From Candidatus Curtissbacteria bacterium RIFCSPHIGHO2_01_FULL_41_11 (GTDB taxonomy: Bacteria > Patescibacteriota > Microgenomatia > Curtissbacterales > GWA2-41-24): DNA of 22,292 nucleotides. The notes under the pieces are model-generated. The model did no database searches and had not been told where the DNA came from. It was given only the letters and a program-made list of their open reading frames with translations. The position numbers were made by a program, and so were the translations under genes. Position 1 is the stretch's first letter. Each line of letters starts with the position of its first letter. The DNA lies in the NCBI GenBank assembly GCA_001776335.1, contig MFAZ01000011.1, forward strand, positions 16,099 to 38,390, written 5' to 3'. This document shows positions 8,208 to 14,893 of the stretch, one piece after another.

Positions 8208-8213
8208 TATAAT
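8208..8213 (+). promoter_or_regulatory. TATAAT six bases before an ATG (leaderless-type promoter)
   Basis: A perfect -10 box is followed by six bases and then the ATG at 8220, so transcription would start at or next to the start codon. No good -35 hexamer lies at 16-18 bases upstream, and no Shine-Dalgarno could fit. Confidence 0.6.
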
Positions 8214-8219
8214 CTCTCT

Positions 8220-8564
8220 ATGCCGGAAAGACAAGAACATTCTCATATAGGCGAGTCGCCGGACCCTTTCAGTCAAAGAATCTTAAGATTGGCACATCAA
8301 GGGCTAAAACAAACCCCGGAATTTGTAAAAAGACATAGTAGAATCGTTGGGGGAGGGGTTGTCATCAGCGGGGCAGTCATAGTTGCAACTTATGCAATTC
8401 ACAATATGTTTACCTCAAGAGGTCATGAAGTTTCTGATGACGAAATCATCGGGCACTTCACTGAGGCCTCTATGTTGCTAGACGAACACAATATGCACAG
8501 TGATGAAAAAGCCAAGAAGATAGCACGAGTCAGACAAAAAATTGCCTCAGTTATCCACCACTAG
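8220..8564 (+). CDS. Orphan single-pass membrane protein
   Basis: I do not recognise this 114-residue protein. It has a polar N-terminus of about 40 residues rich in His, Glu and Arg, then one likely transmembrane helix at about 42-62 (from RIVGGGVVISGAVIV onward), then a charged, mostly helical C-terminal half. The positive charge before the helix (KRHSR) suggests the N-terminus is cytoplasmic and the C-terminal half is outside, but this is inference. The start is supported by TATAAT six bases upstream. A second orphan gene follows after 23 bases, with its own -10 box. It is real by reading-frame length, start context and the absence of a competing frame. Confidence 0.7.
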   Translation: MPERQEHSHIGESPDPFSQRILRLAHQGLKQTPEFVKRHSRIVGGGVVISGAVIVATYAIHNMFTSRGHEVSDDEIIGHFTEASMLLDEHNMHSDEKAKKIARVRQKIASVIHH

Positions 8565-8575
8565 CATCGCTGAGA

Positions 8576-8581
8576 TATAAT
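8576..8581 (+). promoter_or_regulatory. TATAAT six bases before an ATG (leaderless-type promoter)
   Basis: The same arrangement as at 8208: TATAAT, six bases, then the ATG at 8588. It lies in the 23-base gap between two orphan genes, so they need not be co-transcribed. Confidence 0.6.
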
Positions 8582-8587
8582 ATAGTC

Positions 8588-9124
8588 ATGACTGAAAGAG
8601 AATCTCGCCAACCGGCCTTAATCGACACTGTCGAAGCTGTAACCGATCTAAGAACCGGCGAGAAGACCTTTAGAAAAAGAAAAAAGCTAGTTAGGCGCCA
8701 ACCAACACCAAAAGAACGAGCTATTGCGCTTTTGAATTGGGAATCGGAAACTGGTTTTTCTCAAGCTATTCATGCAGGGGCAACAGCCTATCAAGCTGGA
8801 GAAGCTGTAAAAATGGCAGACAGATCTGGAATAAATGTGAGCTGGGATGGAGGTTTGGGTGCAAAAGATGATGCCGAACGTGCATTTGCAAAGGTCTTTA
8901 ATCCAGAATTAATTCGATTTAAACCAATAAGGGCGGTCGATATAACCAGTAGACTAGTGGAGGAGACGGCCAAAATAAGTGACAGATTAAAAGGAGCAGC
9001 TTGGATTCAAGATTATGTCGAATGGGTAATAGATATTATGTCACTTGAGAGAAAATACAGTTATCAAATGACGGAAAACCTAAAAGTTTACGCACGCCAG
9101 CCGCGTTTAAGATTTGCTAGCTAA
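8588..9124 (+). CDS. Orphan soluble protein
   Basis: Unrecognised 178-residue protein with no signal peptide or membrane helix. The N-terminal part has a strongly basic patch near residues 29-38 (RKRKKLVRRQ) that could bind nucleic acid or phosphate. The middle part is small-residue rich (HAGATAYQAGEAVKMADRSG) and the C-terminal third is predicted helical with several aromatic residues. The last bases overlap by eight with the convergent dehydrogenase gene on the other strand. The ATG is fixed by the -10 box six bases upstream. No function can be assigned. Confidence 0.72.
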   Translation: MTERESRQPALIDTVEAVTDLRTGEKTFRKRKKLVRRQPTPKERAIALLNWESETGFSQAIHAGATAYQAGEAVKMADRSGINVSWDGGLGAKDDAERAFAKVFNPELIRFKPIRAVDITSRLVEETAKISDRLKGAAWIQDYVEWVIDIMSLERKYSYQMTENLKVYARQPRLRFAS

Positions 9125-10085
9125 CCACAACCAACCCTTCAGGTGTCTTTCCTTCAAAAACTGCAATAATATTTTCGGCAGCAATTTTCGCCATCGCTTC
9201 TCTGGTCTCCACTGTCGCAGACGCAATATGCGGCGTGAGTATCACATTCCCCAAAGTAGTAAGTTCGTGAGGAATGCTAGGTTCGTGCTCATAGACATCC
9301 AGCCCCGCCATCGCAATCTTATTATTGGTAAGAGCCCATATCAGGGCCTTTTCATCTACAACAGGACCCCTTGCCGTATTAATTAATATTGCCCCGGACT
9401 TCATCATACCCAGCTCTTTTCTCCCGATTAAATGCTGTGTAACAGGTGTCAAGGGTAAATGCAAAGTGACAATATCCGACTCTTTCAGAACCTGCTCCAC
9501 GCGACAGTATTTTGCTTCCGTCAGCATTTCAAAATCTTCACTTCTCACGATATCACTATAAAGAATATTCATCCTAAATCCCCCGTAAGCAATGTGTCCG
9601 ACATAAGTGCCGATTCTCCCCAGCCCAATTATCCCCATTGTTTTACCCCAGATCTGTGGAGTTACAAACGCCATCGGGTCCCACTTATGGTACTTGCCAC
9701 GACGCACAAATTTATCAGCCTCAAGCAGGTTTTTAGCGCAGGCAAGAATAAGCGCAAACGTATGTTCTGCTACAGATTCTCCGGCGATTCCCGGAGTATT
9801 TGTGACAACAATCCCATGCCTTTTGGCATACAAAACATTTATATTGTCAAAACCGACAGCATAGTTGGAAATTATTTTAAGTTCTATTCCGGCCGCATCA
9901 ATCACCTCTTCGTCAACTTTGTCTCCGATGGTTGTAATAACCGCCCCGTATTTTGCAAAAACGTCCCGAAGTTCCCGGCCGTTCAGTCTGCGGTCCCCAT
10001 CATTGACGTCCACACTAAAACCCTTCTTTCTCAAAATCTCAGAAGCAATCTCGGGTATTTTGACTGTTATATAAACTTTACGCAT
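9117..10085 (-). CDS. D-isomer-specific 2-hydroxyacid dehydrogenase, glyoxylate/hydroxypyruvate reductase-like
   Basis: NAD-dependent dehydrogenase of 322 residues that interconverts 2-keto acids and D-2-hydroxy acids; the closest pattern I recall is archaeal glyoxylate reductase (GyaR), with phosphoglycerate dehydrogenase as the alternative. The Rossmann signature is GLGRIG at 154-159, and Asp178 at the end of the following strand points to NAD(H), not NADP(H). The catalytic set is Arg239 (NTARGPVVD), Glu268 (YEHEP) and His286 (TPHIASA). There is no ACT or other regulatory domain. It is the last gene of a four-gene minus-strand run, one base after the PfkB kinase, so its substrate is probably a sugar-acid or three-carbon product of that pathway (inference). 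Confidence 0.92.
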   Translation of the reverse strand: MRKVYITVKIPEIASEILRKKGFSVDVNDGDRRLNGRELRDVFAKYGAVITTIGDKVDEEVIDAAGIELKIISNYAVGFDNINVLYAKRHGIVVTNTPGIAGESVAEHTFALILACAKNLLEADKFVRRGKYHKWDPMAFVTPQIWGKTMGIIGLGRIGTYVGHIAYGGFRMNILYSDIVRSEDFEMLTEAKYCRVEQVLKESDIVTLHLPLTPVTQHLIGRKELGMMKSGAILINTARGPVVDEKALIWALTNNKIAMAGLDVYEHEPSIPHELTTLGNVILTPHIASATVETREAMAKIAAENIIAVFEGKTPEGLVVVS

Positions 10086-10086
10086 A

Positions 10087-11076
10087 TTAAATATTTGTGG
10101 CCCTAAGCTCCGGCACGGTTTTTCTTATCCTCAGAAGTTCTTCGCGGCCTAAAAGCCCTTTTTGTGTCCCGACTTGACGAACTTCGTGGGCGGCATTTAT
10201 TGTCCCCCAAATCATTGCCTCCTCAAGTGATTCGCCAAGCGAAAGAGCCGAAACCAACCCGCTGGCATAAGCGTCACCGGCACCGGTTTTTTCCACTAGC
10301 TGCGTCGGAAAAATCCCCGCCTTAAAATTTTTATCCCCGTCGCTTGCATAAGACCCCTCCTCACCGTCGGTTATTACTACATTGGCAGGTCCCAAAAGAA
10401 GCATTTTAGAAAGTATATCTCTAGTCTCAACTCGTTCCACAGGATCAACCCCTAAAATTTTTTTGGCTTCATCCATGTTAACGATCAAAGCGTAGCAGCG
10501 CTCCAGAACTTTTGGATACCGCTTGACGTCTGCTTTTAGCTGGTAAGTACCCGGCGAATAGACAAGTTTTGCACGGGAGGAATCTACAAAATGGCAAACC
10601 TCATCCATAATATTTGAACTTGTGAAACTTTCGGCAACAGAAGTTAGATAAAGCCACGAAGTCTGGCCAAAGTTCGGCAGGTGATACGACCAGTCCTGAT
10701 GATAAACAAAAATTGTCCTTTCCCCTTGAAAGCTTAAAACTACGGAGAGGTTGGACTTTTTGTCCTTGTGCACTTCGATAAAATCTTCGGCAATTCCCTC
10801 CTTATCAAAAGCCTCCTTAATACGCCTGCCCTGGTCATCGTCACCCAGGTTTGTATAAATAGCAACAGAAAGCCCGAGCCGCTTTGCCCCAACAGCTACA
10901 TTGGCAGCGTTCCCGGCAACCGCATATTCGATTGCTTCAACCGGCACCTTCCCACCATAGGGTAGGCAAATTTTGCAATCTTTCCTGTTTATATTGCATT
11001 CAACAGAAGCGTCCAAAATTTTTATAAAAGTGTCAATTGTGGAATCGCCGATTGTAATTAGATCAAAATTGCTCAT
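10087..11076 (-). CDS. PfkB (ribokinase) family carbohydrate kinase
   Basis: ATP-dependent sugar, sugar-phosphate or nucleoside kinase of 329 residues. The substrate-binding signature is AGNAANVAVGAKRLG near residues 54-68, and the anion hole with catalytic Asp268 lies in TGAGDAYASG. ATP-site elements include VVITDGEEGSY. A Cys27, Cys34, Cys37 group (C-x6-C-x2-C) precedes LPYGGKVPVE near the N-terminus; an insert before a PYGxKxPV block occurs in some archaeal and CPR kinases as I recall, and the cysteines might bind metal. Substrate cannot be told from sequence. Its start overlaps the LOG gene stop by four bases, indicating tight coupling. Confidence 0.9.
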   Translation of the reverse strand: MSNFDLITIGDSTIDTFIKILDASVECNINRKDCKICLPYGGKVPVEAIEYAVAGNAANVAVGAKRLGLSVAIYTNLGDDDQGRRIKEAFDKEGIAEDFIEVHKDKKSNLSVVLSFQGERTIFVYHQDWSYHLPNFGQTSWLYLTSVAESFTSSNIMDEVCHFVDSSRAKLVYSPGTYQLKADVKRYPKVLERCYALIVNMDEAKKILGVDPVERVETRDILSKMLLLGPANVVITDGEEGSYASDGDKNFKAGIFPTQLVEKTGAGDAYASGLVSALSLGESLEEAMIWGTINAAHEVRQVGTQKGLLGREELLRIRKTVPELRATNI

Positions 11077-11672
11077 ATCAAATATGACCCCCTTTCGTGT
11101 ATATGCAGTATCTCATCCAATTTGCTTTCCAGCTCCAAAACAGCCGCGAGTGCCGCATCCGGCGTGTTTACAATTTTGAAAACCGCTCGCTCTTCCGGCC
11201 TGATATACATGCCGCGCGTAAAAGCAAAAATAATCTCATGCCAAAAATCACCGTATAAAACCAAAGGCTTATGATGCCCGAAATATAAACGGGCCAATCC
11301 CCAGGCCATTCCAAATTCGGAAATAGTGCCTGTACCTCCGTTGAAGATAATATGAATTTGTCCCGTTTCCAGAAGCTTTAAAGTCCGCTCGACATAATTT
11401 TTGCAAACAATGAGCTCGTCAACATTATTACTGTCGTCCCTTCCCTCAAAAATTGGAATATCGGAAGGATAGAACGTGATTCCAACTGCATGCCCGCCGA
11501 CACTTTTTGCTCCAAGTGTCGAGGCTTTCATCACGCCAGGGCCCCCGCCGTTTACAATCGTATATCCTTTTTGTGCGCAGAGCTTGGCAACTTCAAACGC
11601 GGCTATAAATGGATCGTCGGCTTCCTTAGCGTCAGCATAGCCAAGAAAAGTGACCTTTTCAATTTTGGGCAT
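11073..11672 (-). CDS. LOG-family phosphoribohydrolase
   Basis: The LOG family (often mislabelled lysine decarboxylase) hydrolyses nucleoside 5'-monophosphates to a free base and ribose 5-phosphate. The 199-residue protein shows the nucleotide-binding block GYTIVNGGGPGVMKA at about 37-50 and the active-site motif NGGTGTISE at 111-119, where most members have PGGxGTxxE; Asn replaces Pro. An arginine at about 96 (YVERTLKLLE) fits the catalytic Arg. Next to a sugar kinase and an epimerase-like gene, a role in recovering ribose 5-phosphate from nucleotides is plausible but inferred. It lies eight bases after the epimerase-like gene and overlaps the kinase gene. Confidence 0.88.
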   Translation of the reverse strand: MPKIEKVTFLGYADAKEADDPFIAAFEVAKLCAQKGYTIVNGGGPGVMKASTLGAKSVGGHAVGITFYPSDIPIFEGRDDSNNVDELIVCKNYVERTLKLLETGQIHIIFNGGTGTISEFGMAWGLARLYFGHHKPLVLYGDFWHEIIFAFTRGMYIRPEERAVFKIVNTPDAALAAVLELESKLDEILHIHERGSYLI

Positions 11673-11680
11673 TAAAACAA

Positions 11681-12325
11681 TTATCGCCGCATGGAAGCAA
11701 GTTTCGCAAGTTTTTCAAAGGCTACGTAAAAATCACGAGCATTGTAAATTGCAGAAGAAGTAACCAAAAAATCGGCTCCCGCTCTGGCAAGTTTTTCCAC
11801 ATTTGTTTCATTAACACCTATATCGATTTCCACAGCCAAACCCTCCGATATCATCTTTGCCTGATGGATTCGCTCGTAAGTATCTTCTCCGAGTTTTTGC
11901 CCGGAAAAACCGGGTCTTCCAGTCATAAGCAGCAAAAGATCAATATCATCAAAAAAATCAACTGCTTTTGTGATTTGTGTTTGCGGGTTCAGCGAAAGGC
12001 CGATTTGTTTGCCACTTTTTTTGACGGTATAAATAATTTCTTCTATGTCCCCCTCGATTTCAAACGGAAAAATTATTCTGGAAACGAAGTTCAACTTGCC
12101 AAGCTCGTCGCAATAGCCGGAAGGTTTAACAACCATCAGCTGAATTTCAAGGGATTTAATAGATGGAACCTTTTTTATTACGTCGACACCGACCGTCTTG
12201 CTCTTTGCGAATTTACCGTCCACGACATCAATCTGGATTAAATCGGCAACGTGCTCCGCAAGCCTAAGACGCTTTTGGTAGTCCTCTTCTGAGTCTGTTA
12301 ATATCCCCGGTACAATTACAGCCAT
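11681..12325 (-). CDS. Ribulose-phosphate 3-epimerase-like TIM-barrel protein lacking metal-binding histidines
   Basis: The 214-residue TIM barrel follows the Rpe pattern throughout: VPGILT (for APSIL), LIQIDVVDGKF, EIQLMVVKP, LSLNPQT, DLLLLMTGRPGFSGQ, EIDIGVNETNV and ADFLVTSSAIY. Rpe interconverts ribulose 5-phosphate and xylulose 5-phosphate using a metal held by two His and two Asp. Here Asp33 and Asp168 are kept, but the two histidines are Gln31 (QID) and Gln62 (EIQLMV). It may therefore be a metal-free or functionally shifted relative such as another sugar-phosphate enzyme. It heads the LOG-PfkB-dehydrogenase run and its ATG lies seven bases after a 3 x 8-bp tandem repeat. Confidence 0.85.
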   Translation of the reverse strand: MAVIVPGILTDSEEDYQKRLRLAEHVADLIQIDVVDGKFAKSKTVGVDVIKKVPSIKSLEIQLMVVKPSGYCDELGKLNFVSRIIFPFEIEGDIEEIIYTVKKSGKQIGLSLNPQTQITKAVDFFDDIDLLLLMTGRPGFSGQKLGEDTYERIHQAKMISEGLAVEIDIGVNETNVEKLARAGADFLVTSSAIYNARDFYVAFEKLAKLASMRR

Positions 12326-12332
12326 TTTCTGT

Positions 12333-12356
12333 CAACAATTCAACAATCTAACAATT
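12333..12356. repeat. Three 8-bp tandem units before the epimerase-like gene
   Basis: CAACAATT, CAACAATC and TAACAATT follow one another on the plus strand. The array fills the 30-base gap between the metallo-beta-lactamase gene stop and the next ATG on the minus strand, ending seven bases from that ATG and taking the place of a ribosome binding site. Confidence 0.75.
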
Positions 12357-13699
12357 CAGAGATCATAACTCTCTCCTTGTTGCGGTATCGCAACATCAGC
12401 TTTCATTTTATCGCCGATTGCTTTTGATAATGCAAGACTCTCGTCACCTTCTCCGTGCACCAAAAAAATTTTTCCGAGCCCCGCTATTTTGGAAAGCCAC
12501 AAAACAAGCTGCGGTTGATCGGCGTGGGCACTATAAGATCCGATTTTATGGATTTGCGCGCCTACCTCATATTTTTTGCCGAATATTCTAACTTCACGTT
12601 CTCCGTCCACAAGTCTTCTCCCCAAAGTCCCTCGGGCCTGAAAACCGACTATCAAAATGGAATTTTTAGAATCTTCAATATATTTTTGCAAATGAAACAG
12701 GATTCTCCCGCCATTCATCATACCGCTTCCGGCAATAATTATTTTTGGTGTAGGTGAGCTATCAATTTCTTTAGACTCGTCAACAGTTGAGGTAATTTGC
12801 ACGCGGTCAAGCGCAAAAATTGCTCCATTTTTAAACTCTTCTCCGACTTTTCCATTCAAAAACTCCGGATATTTGCCAAAAACTTTCGTTACCTTTTCAG
12901 CCAGTGGACTATCCAGATAAAATCTGGGAACTGCACAATTACCGACATGACAATAGTGCTCAATATCATGCAGGAGCTCCTGAGTTCTTTCTATTGCAAA
13001 ACTCGGAATCATTAAAACTCCGTTTTGGGAAATAGTTAATTCGATAATTTTGTTAAGTTTTGCACCCCGCCTTGAAACGTCTTCATGAACCCTTCCTCCA
13101 TAAGTACTCTCGCATATAATGAAATCAGCGTCTGCAACAACGTCAGGCGGCAAAAGTAGTTCGCTTGGGTTGTTCCCCAAATCACTCGTATAAGCTAACT
13201 TTTTGCCTTCTGCTTCAAGAATGGAAATTGCAGAACCCAAAATATGTCCTGCATTCATAAGGGTTAGCCTGATTCCAGGGGCAATCTCGAGAGATTGGCC
13301 GTATGGTAAAGTTTCAAAAAGTTGTATAACTCCTCCCACATCTTCTTCAAGATAAAGCGGGGGATGGTTATCTCTTTTCGATTCTTCACTCATCAACTTT
13401 TCGCTGTCCTCAAGGACCAAACGGGTAAGTTCAAGGGTTGGTGCTGTGGAATAAATACGTCCCTGGAATCCTTCACGCAACAACTTTGGAAGCCTGCCCA
13501 CATGATCAAGATGCGCATGTCCGACCACAATAAAATCAACCGACTTAGGGTCGTATGCAAACGCGGCAAAATTACGCTCTTCGGCAAGTTTGACTCCCTG
13601 AAAAAGGCCGCAGTCCAGAAGAATCCTTTTCCCGGCACACTCGACCAGAATGTTAGATCCGGTTACTTCCCGGGCCGCACCAAAAAAAGACACACGCAT
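12356..13699 (-). CDS. Beta-CASP metallo-beta-lactamase-fold RNA nuclease
   Basis: The 447-residue protein belongs to the metallo-beta-lactamase plus beta-CASP family related to CPSF-73, members of which process or degrade RNA. The zinc motif HAHLDH is at 61-66, followed by further ligand blocks near AGHILGSA and YTSDLGN. The beta-CASP region includes PSFAIERTQELL, the block AGSGMMNGGRI, and FQARGTLGRRL, with the C-terminal metal-site His in SYSAHADQ and VHGEGD. No KH or S1 domain is attached, unlike RNase J or archaeal CPSF. Its ATG is preceded by a 4 x 7-bp tandem array and lacks a Shine-Dalgarno. It lies upstream of the sugar-phosphate genes on the same strand and may share their transcript. 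Confidence 0.92.
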   Translation of the reverse strand: MRVSFFGAAREVTGSNILVECAGKRILLDCGLFQGVKLAEERNFAAFAYDPKSVDFIVVGHAHLDHVGRLPKLLREGFQGRIYSTAPTLELTRLVLEDSEKLMSEESKRDNHPPLYLEEDVGGVIQLFETLPYGQSLEIAPGIRLTLMNAGHILGSAISILEAEGKKLAYTSDLGNNPSELLLPPDVVADADFIICESTYGGRVHEDVSRRGAKLNKIIELTISQNGVLMIPSFAIERTQELLHDIEHYCHVGNCAVPRFYLDSPLAEKVTKVFGKYPEFLNGKVGEEFKNGAIFALDRVQITSTVDESKEIDSSPTPKIIIAGSGMMNGGRILFHLQKYIEDSKNSILIVGFQARGTLGRRLVDGEREVRIFGKKYEVGAQIHKIGSYSAHADQPQLVLWLSKIAGLGKIFLVHGEGDESLALSKAIGDKMKADVAIPQQGESYDL

Positions 13700-13703
13700 T
13701 CTT

Positions 13704-13731
13704 TCAGTATTCAGTATTTAGTATTTAGTAT
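13704..13731. repeat. Four 7-bp tandem units before the beta-CASP nuclease gene
   Basis: TCAGTAT, TCAGTAT, TTAGTAT, TTAGTAT on the plus strand; on the coding strand ATACTAA twice then ATACTGA twice. The array ends four bases before the minus-strand ATG at 13699. Confidence 0.8.
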
Positions 13732-13756
13732 CAAGGAACAAATTACAGGTGAGATT

Positions 13757-13785
13757 AAAAAAAGGGGGTTTTATAGTCCCAAAGC
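13757..13785 (-). terminator. Possible weak intrinsic terminator after the glutaredoxin-like gene
   Basis: On the minus strand the gene ends in TTGGGACTATAA and runs on into a C5 tract followed by seven T. The GGG/CCC stem is very short, so this is a weak candidate that rests mainly on the T-run. Confidence 0.3.
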
Positions 13786-14019
13786 TGCATCAATTCTCGG
13801 TCTGTCAAACCCCAGTATCGTTGTCCTTTTGCCATCATCACTATCAATAACCGTAAAAGGAACGCCCATTTGTCCGGAAATTTCCACCATTTTGTCTACT
13901 TCATCGGGGTTTTCATCTACCAATATTTCAACATAATTGACGCCCTTTTCTTTAAAGTAGTCTTTTTGCATCTTGCAAAACGGACAAGTCGTAGTTGTAT
14001 AAACAGTAACTTTAGGCAT
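13771..14019 (-). CDS. Glutaredoxin-like thiol-disulfide oxidoreductase
   Basis: The 82-residue thioredoxin-fold protein has the active site Cys12-Pro-Phe-Cys15 directly after the first strand (KVTVYTTTTCPFC), the cis-proline region MGVPFTVID, and a C-terminal GFDRPRIDAALGL in place of the usual GFD/GYD block of NrdH and glutaredoxin-like proteins. It probably reduces protein disulfides or a reductase in the cytoplasm; its partner is unknown. Its ATG overlaps the stop of the upstream CxxC mini-frame as TGATG, and no Shine-Dalgarno is present, so translation may depend on coupling to that frame. Confidence 0.92.
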   Translation of the reverse strand: MPKVTVYTTTTCPFCKMQKDYFKEKGVNYVEILVDENPDEVDKMVEISGQMGVPFTVIDSDDGKRTTILGFDRPRIDAALGL

Positions 14020-14252
14020 CAGTAAGGTTTAGTCAATTTTCCTAGAGTTTCAGATCCATCCCACCCGACGCCGGTAATACTCCAAAAGCCGGAAAAATCT
14101 TGGGCGCTGTTTGGGAAATCATCTCTAACTGCGTGACAATTTTTACATTCTCCACTTGAGCGAGGACCATTGGGAGGTTCAATAACCCAGTGATGAGCTA
14201 TTTCATTTATCGGATCGCAAAATTTTTTGGACTTTTCAATCCAATTGACAAC
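14019..14252 (-). pseudogene. Cryptic CxxC mini-gene coupled to the glutaredoxin-like gene, start missing
   Basis: On the minus strand a frame opens after a stop at 14255-14253 and ends in TGA at 14021-14019, which overlaps the glutaredoxin ATG as TGATG. It reads AHHWVIEPPNGPRSSGECKNCHAVRDDFPNS and continues to LGKLTKPY. The W-x-I-E-P-P-x-G-P block followed by CxxC resembles small, probably zinc-binding proteins I recall from Chloroflexi and CPR genomes. There is no ATG, GTG or TTG in the open part before the motif; only ATT at 14240 could serve. Either it uses a rare start, or its 5' end was lost and only the conserved part remains. The coupling junction argues that it was once a working gene. 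Confidence 0.45.
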
Positions 14253-14471
14253 TCATTTCCCTGGTTACTAATAGGTGTCATCTCACAAGCTGTGGCAGGA
14301 GCTGTCTCTACCATTAGTAAAAATCATACACCGATTTGTGAAAATCTACAATCAAAACTGTCTGGTGCAGACGGGCTCACCAAACGACGTACGATTTTCT
14401 GCAAACAAAAGACTCATCAATTAGTAAAGCAAAGTTTGAAGAAAGAAGAAAAAGAGTCGGACAGTAGCTAA
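14190..14471 (+). CDS. Possible small membrane protein, weakly supported
   Basis: A 93-codon frame beginning GTG-ATG contains a plausible transmembrane segment at about 24-44 (FPWLLIGVISQAVAGAVSTIS) and a basic-to-acidic tail ending KKEEKESDSS. It is the only long frame in 14253-14474; the minus strand there is full of stops. Against it, its first 21 codons are antisense to the CxxC mini-frame, and GGGAGG is 13 or more bases upstream. The product is not recognised and it may be spurious. Confidence 0.35.
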   Translation: MMSYFIYRIAKFFGLFNPIDNSFPWLLIGVISQAVAGAVSTISKNHTPICENLQSKLSGADGLTKRRTIFCKQKTHQLVKQSLKKEEKESDSS

Positions 14472-14474
14472 GTT

Positions 14475-14879
14475 CTAAGCAAAATTTCTGCTCATCAGAT
14501 CAAATAGCTGATCCGGATTTTTTATCAGGTCTACCTCAATCCAGGAATCAAGTTGTCCGCGTGCAACTAGAGTATTTTTTTCGGAAGCGAAAATAAAATC
14601 ATCCAGCCAGATAAATCTCCTTGTAAAATCAATTGCTTCAGTTTTGTCCACTTGAAAGCTGGTAGGTTTTATAGAGGTAATAAGTTTGAGTGTGTAGGGG
14701 TCGAGAAATTGGGACAAATAGCTAACCGTATACTTGCTGTCTCCGCGACACCTCGATGTTAACCAGAAAATCGAATATTTTTTTAAGATATATCCCAGGA
14801 ATTTGTCCAAATGTAAAGCAGGCATTCCGCCTCTTGTCAAAATAACACCATCAATATCAATGTAAATATTTTTTTGCAA
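14475..14879 (-). CDS. Small HAD-superfamily protein
   Basis: The 134-residue product starts QKNIYIDIDGVIL, with the HAD nucleophile and acid/base pair Asp8 and Asp10. It continues with FWLTSR (motif II Thr/Ser), a lysine in VDKTEAID (motif III candidate) and WLDDF (motif IV acidic pair). No cap domain is present. A phosphatase on a small or polymeric substrate is likely; the substrate is unknown. The start is TTG, with AAAGGGA a few bases upstream, a plausible Shine-Dalgarno. It lies 14 bases after the helicase gene on the same strand and is probably co-transcribed with it. Confidence 0.75.
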   Translation of the reverse strand: MQKNIYIDIDGVILTRGGMPALHLDKFLGYILKKYSIFWLTSRCRGDSKYTVSYLSQFLDPYTLKLITSIKPTSFQVDKTEAIDFTRRFIWLDDFIFASEKNTLVARGQLDSWIEVDLIKNPDQLFDLMSRNFA

Positions 14880-14893
14880 AATTCCCTTTAGTT

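Noticed and set aside
9459..10106. Plus-strand frame of 215 codons across the dehydrogenase gene
   Set aside because: It is antisense to a clear 2-hydroxyacid dehydrogenase with intact motifs, and has the usual Ser/Phe/Cys-rich shadow composition and no start signal.
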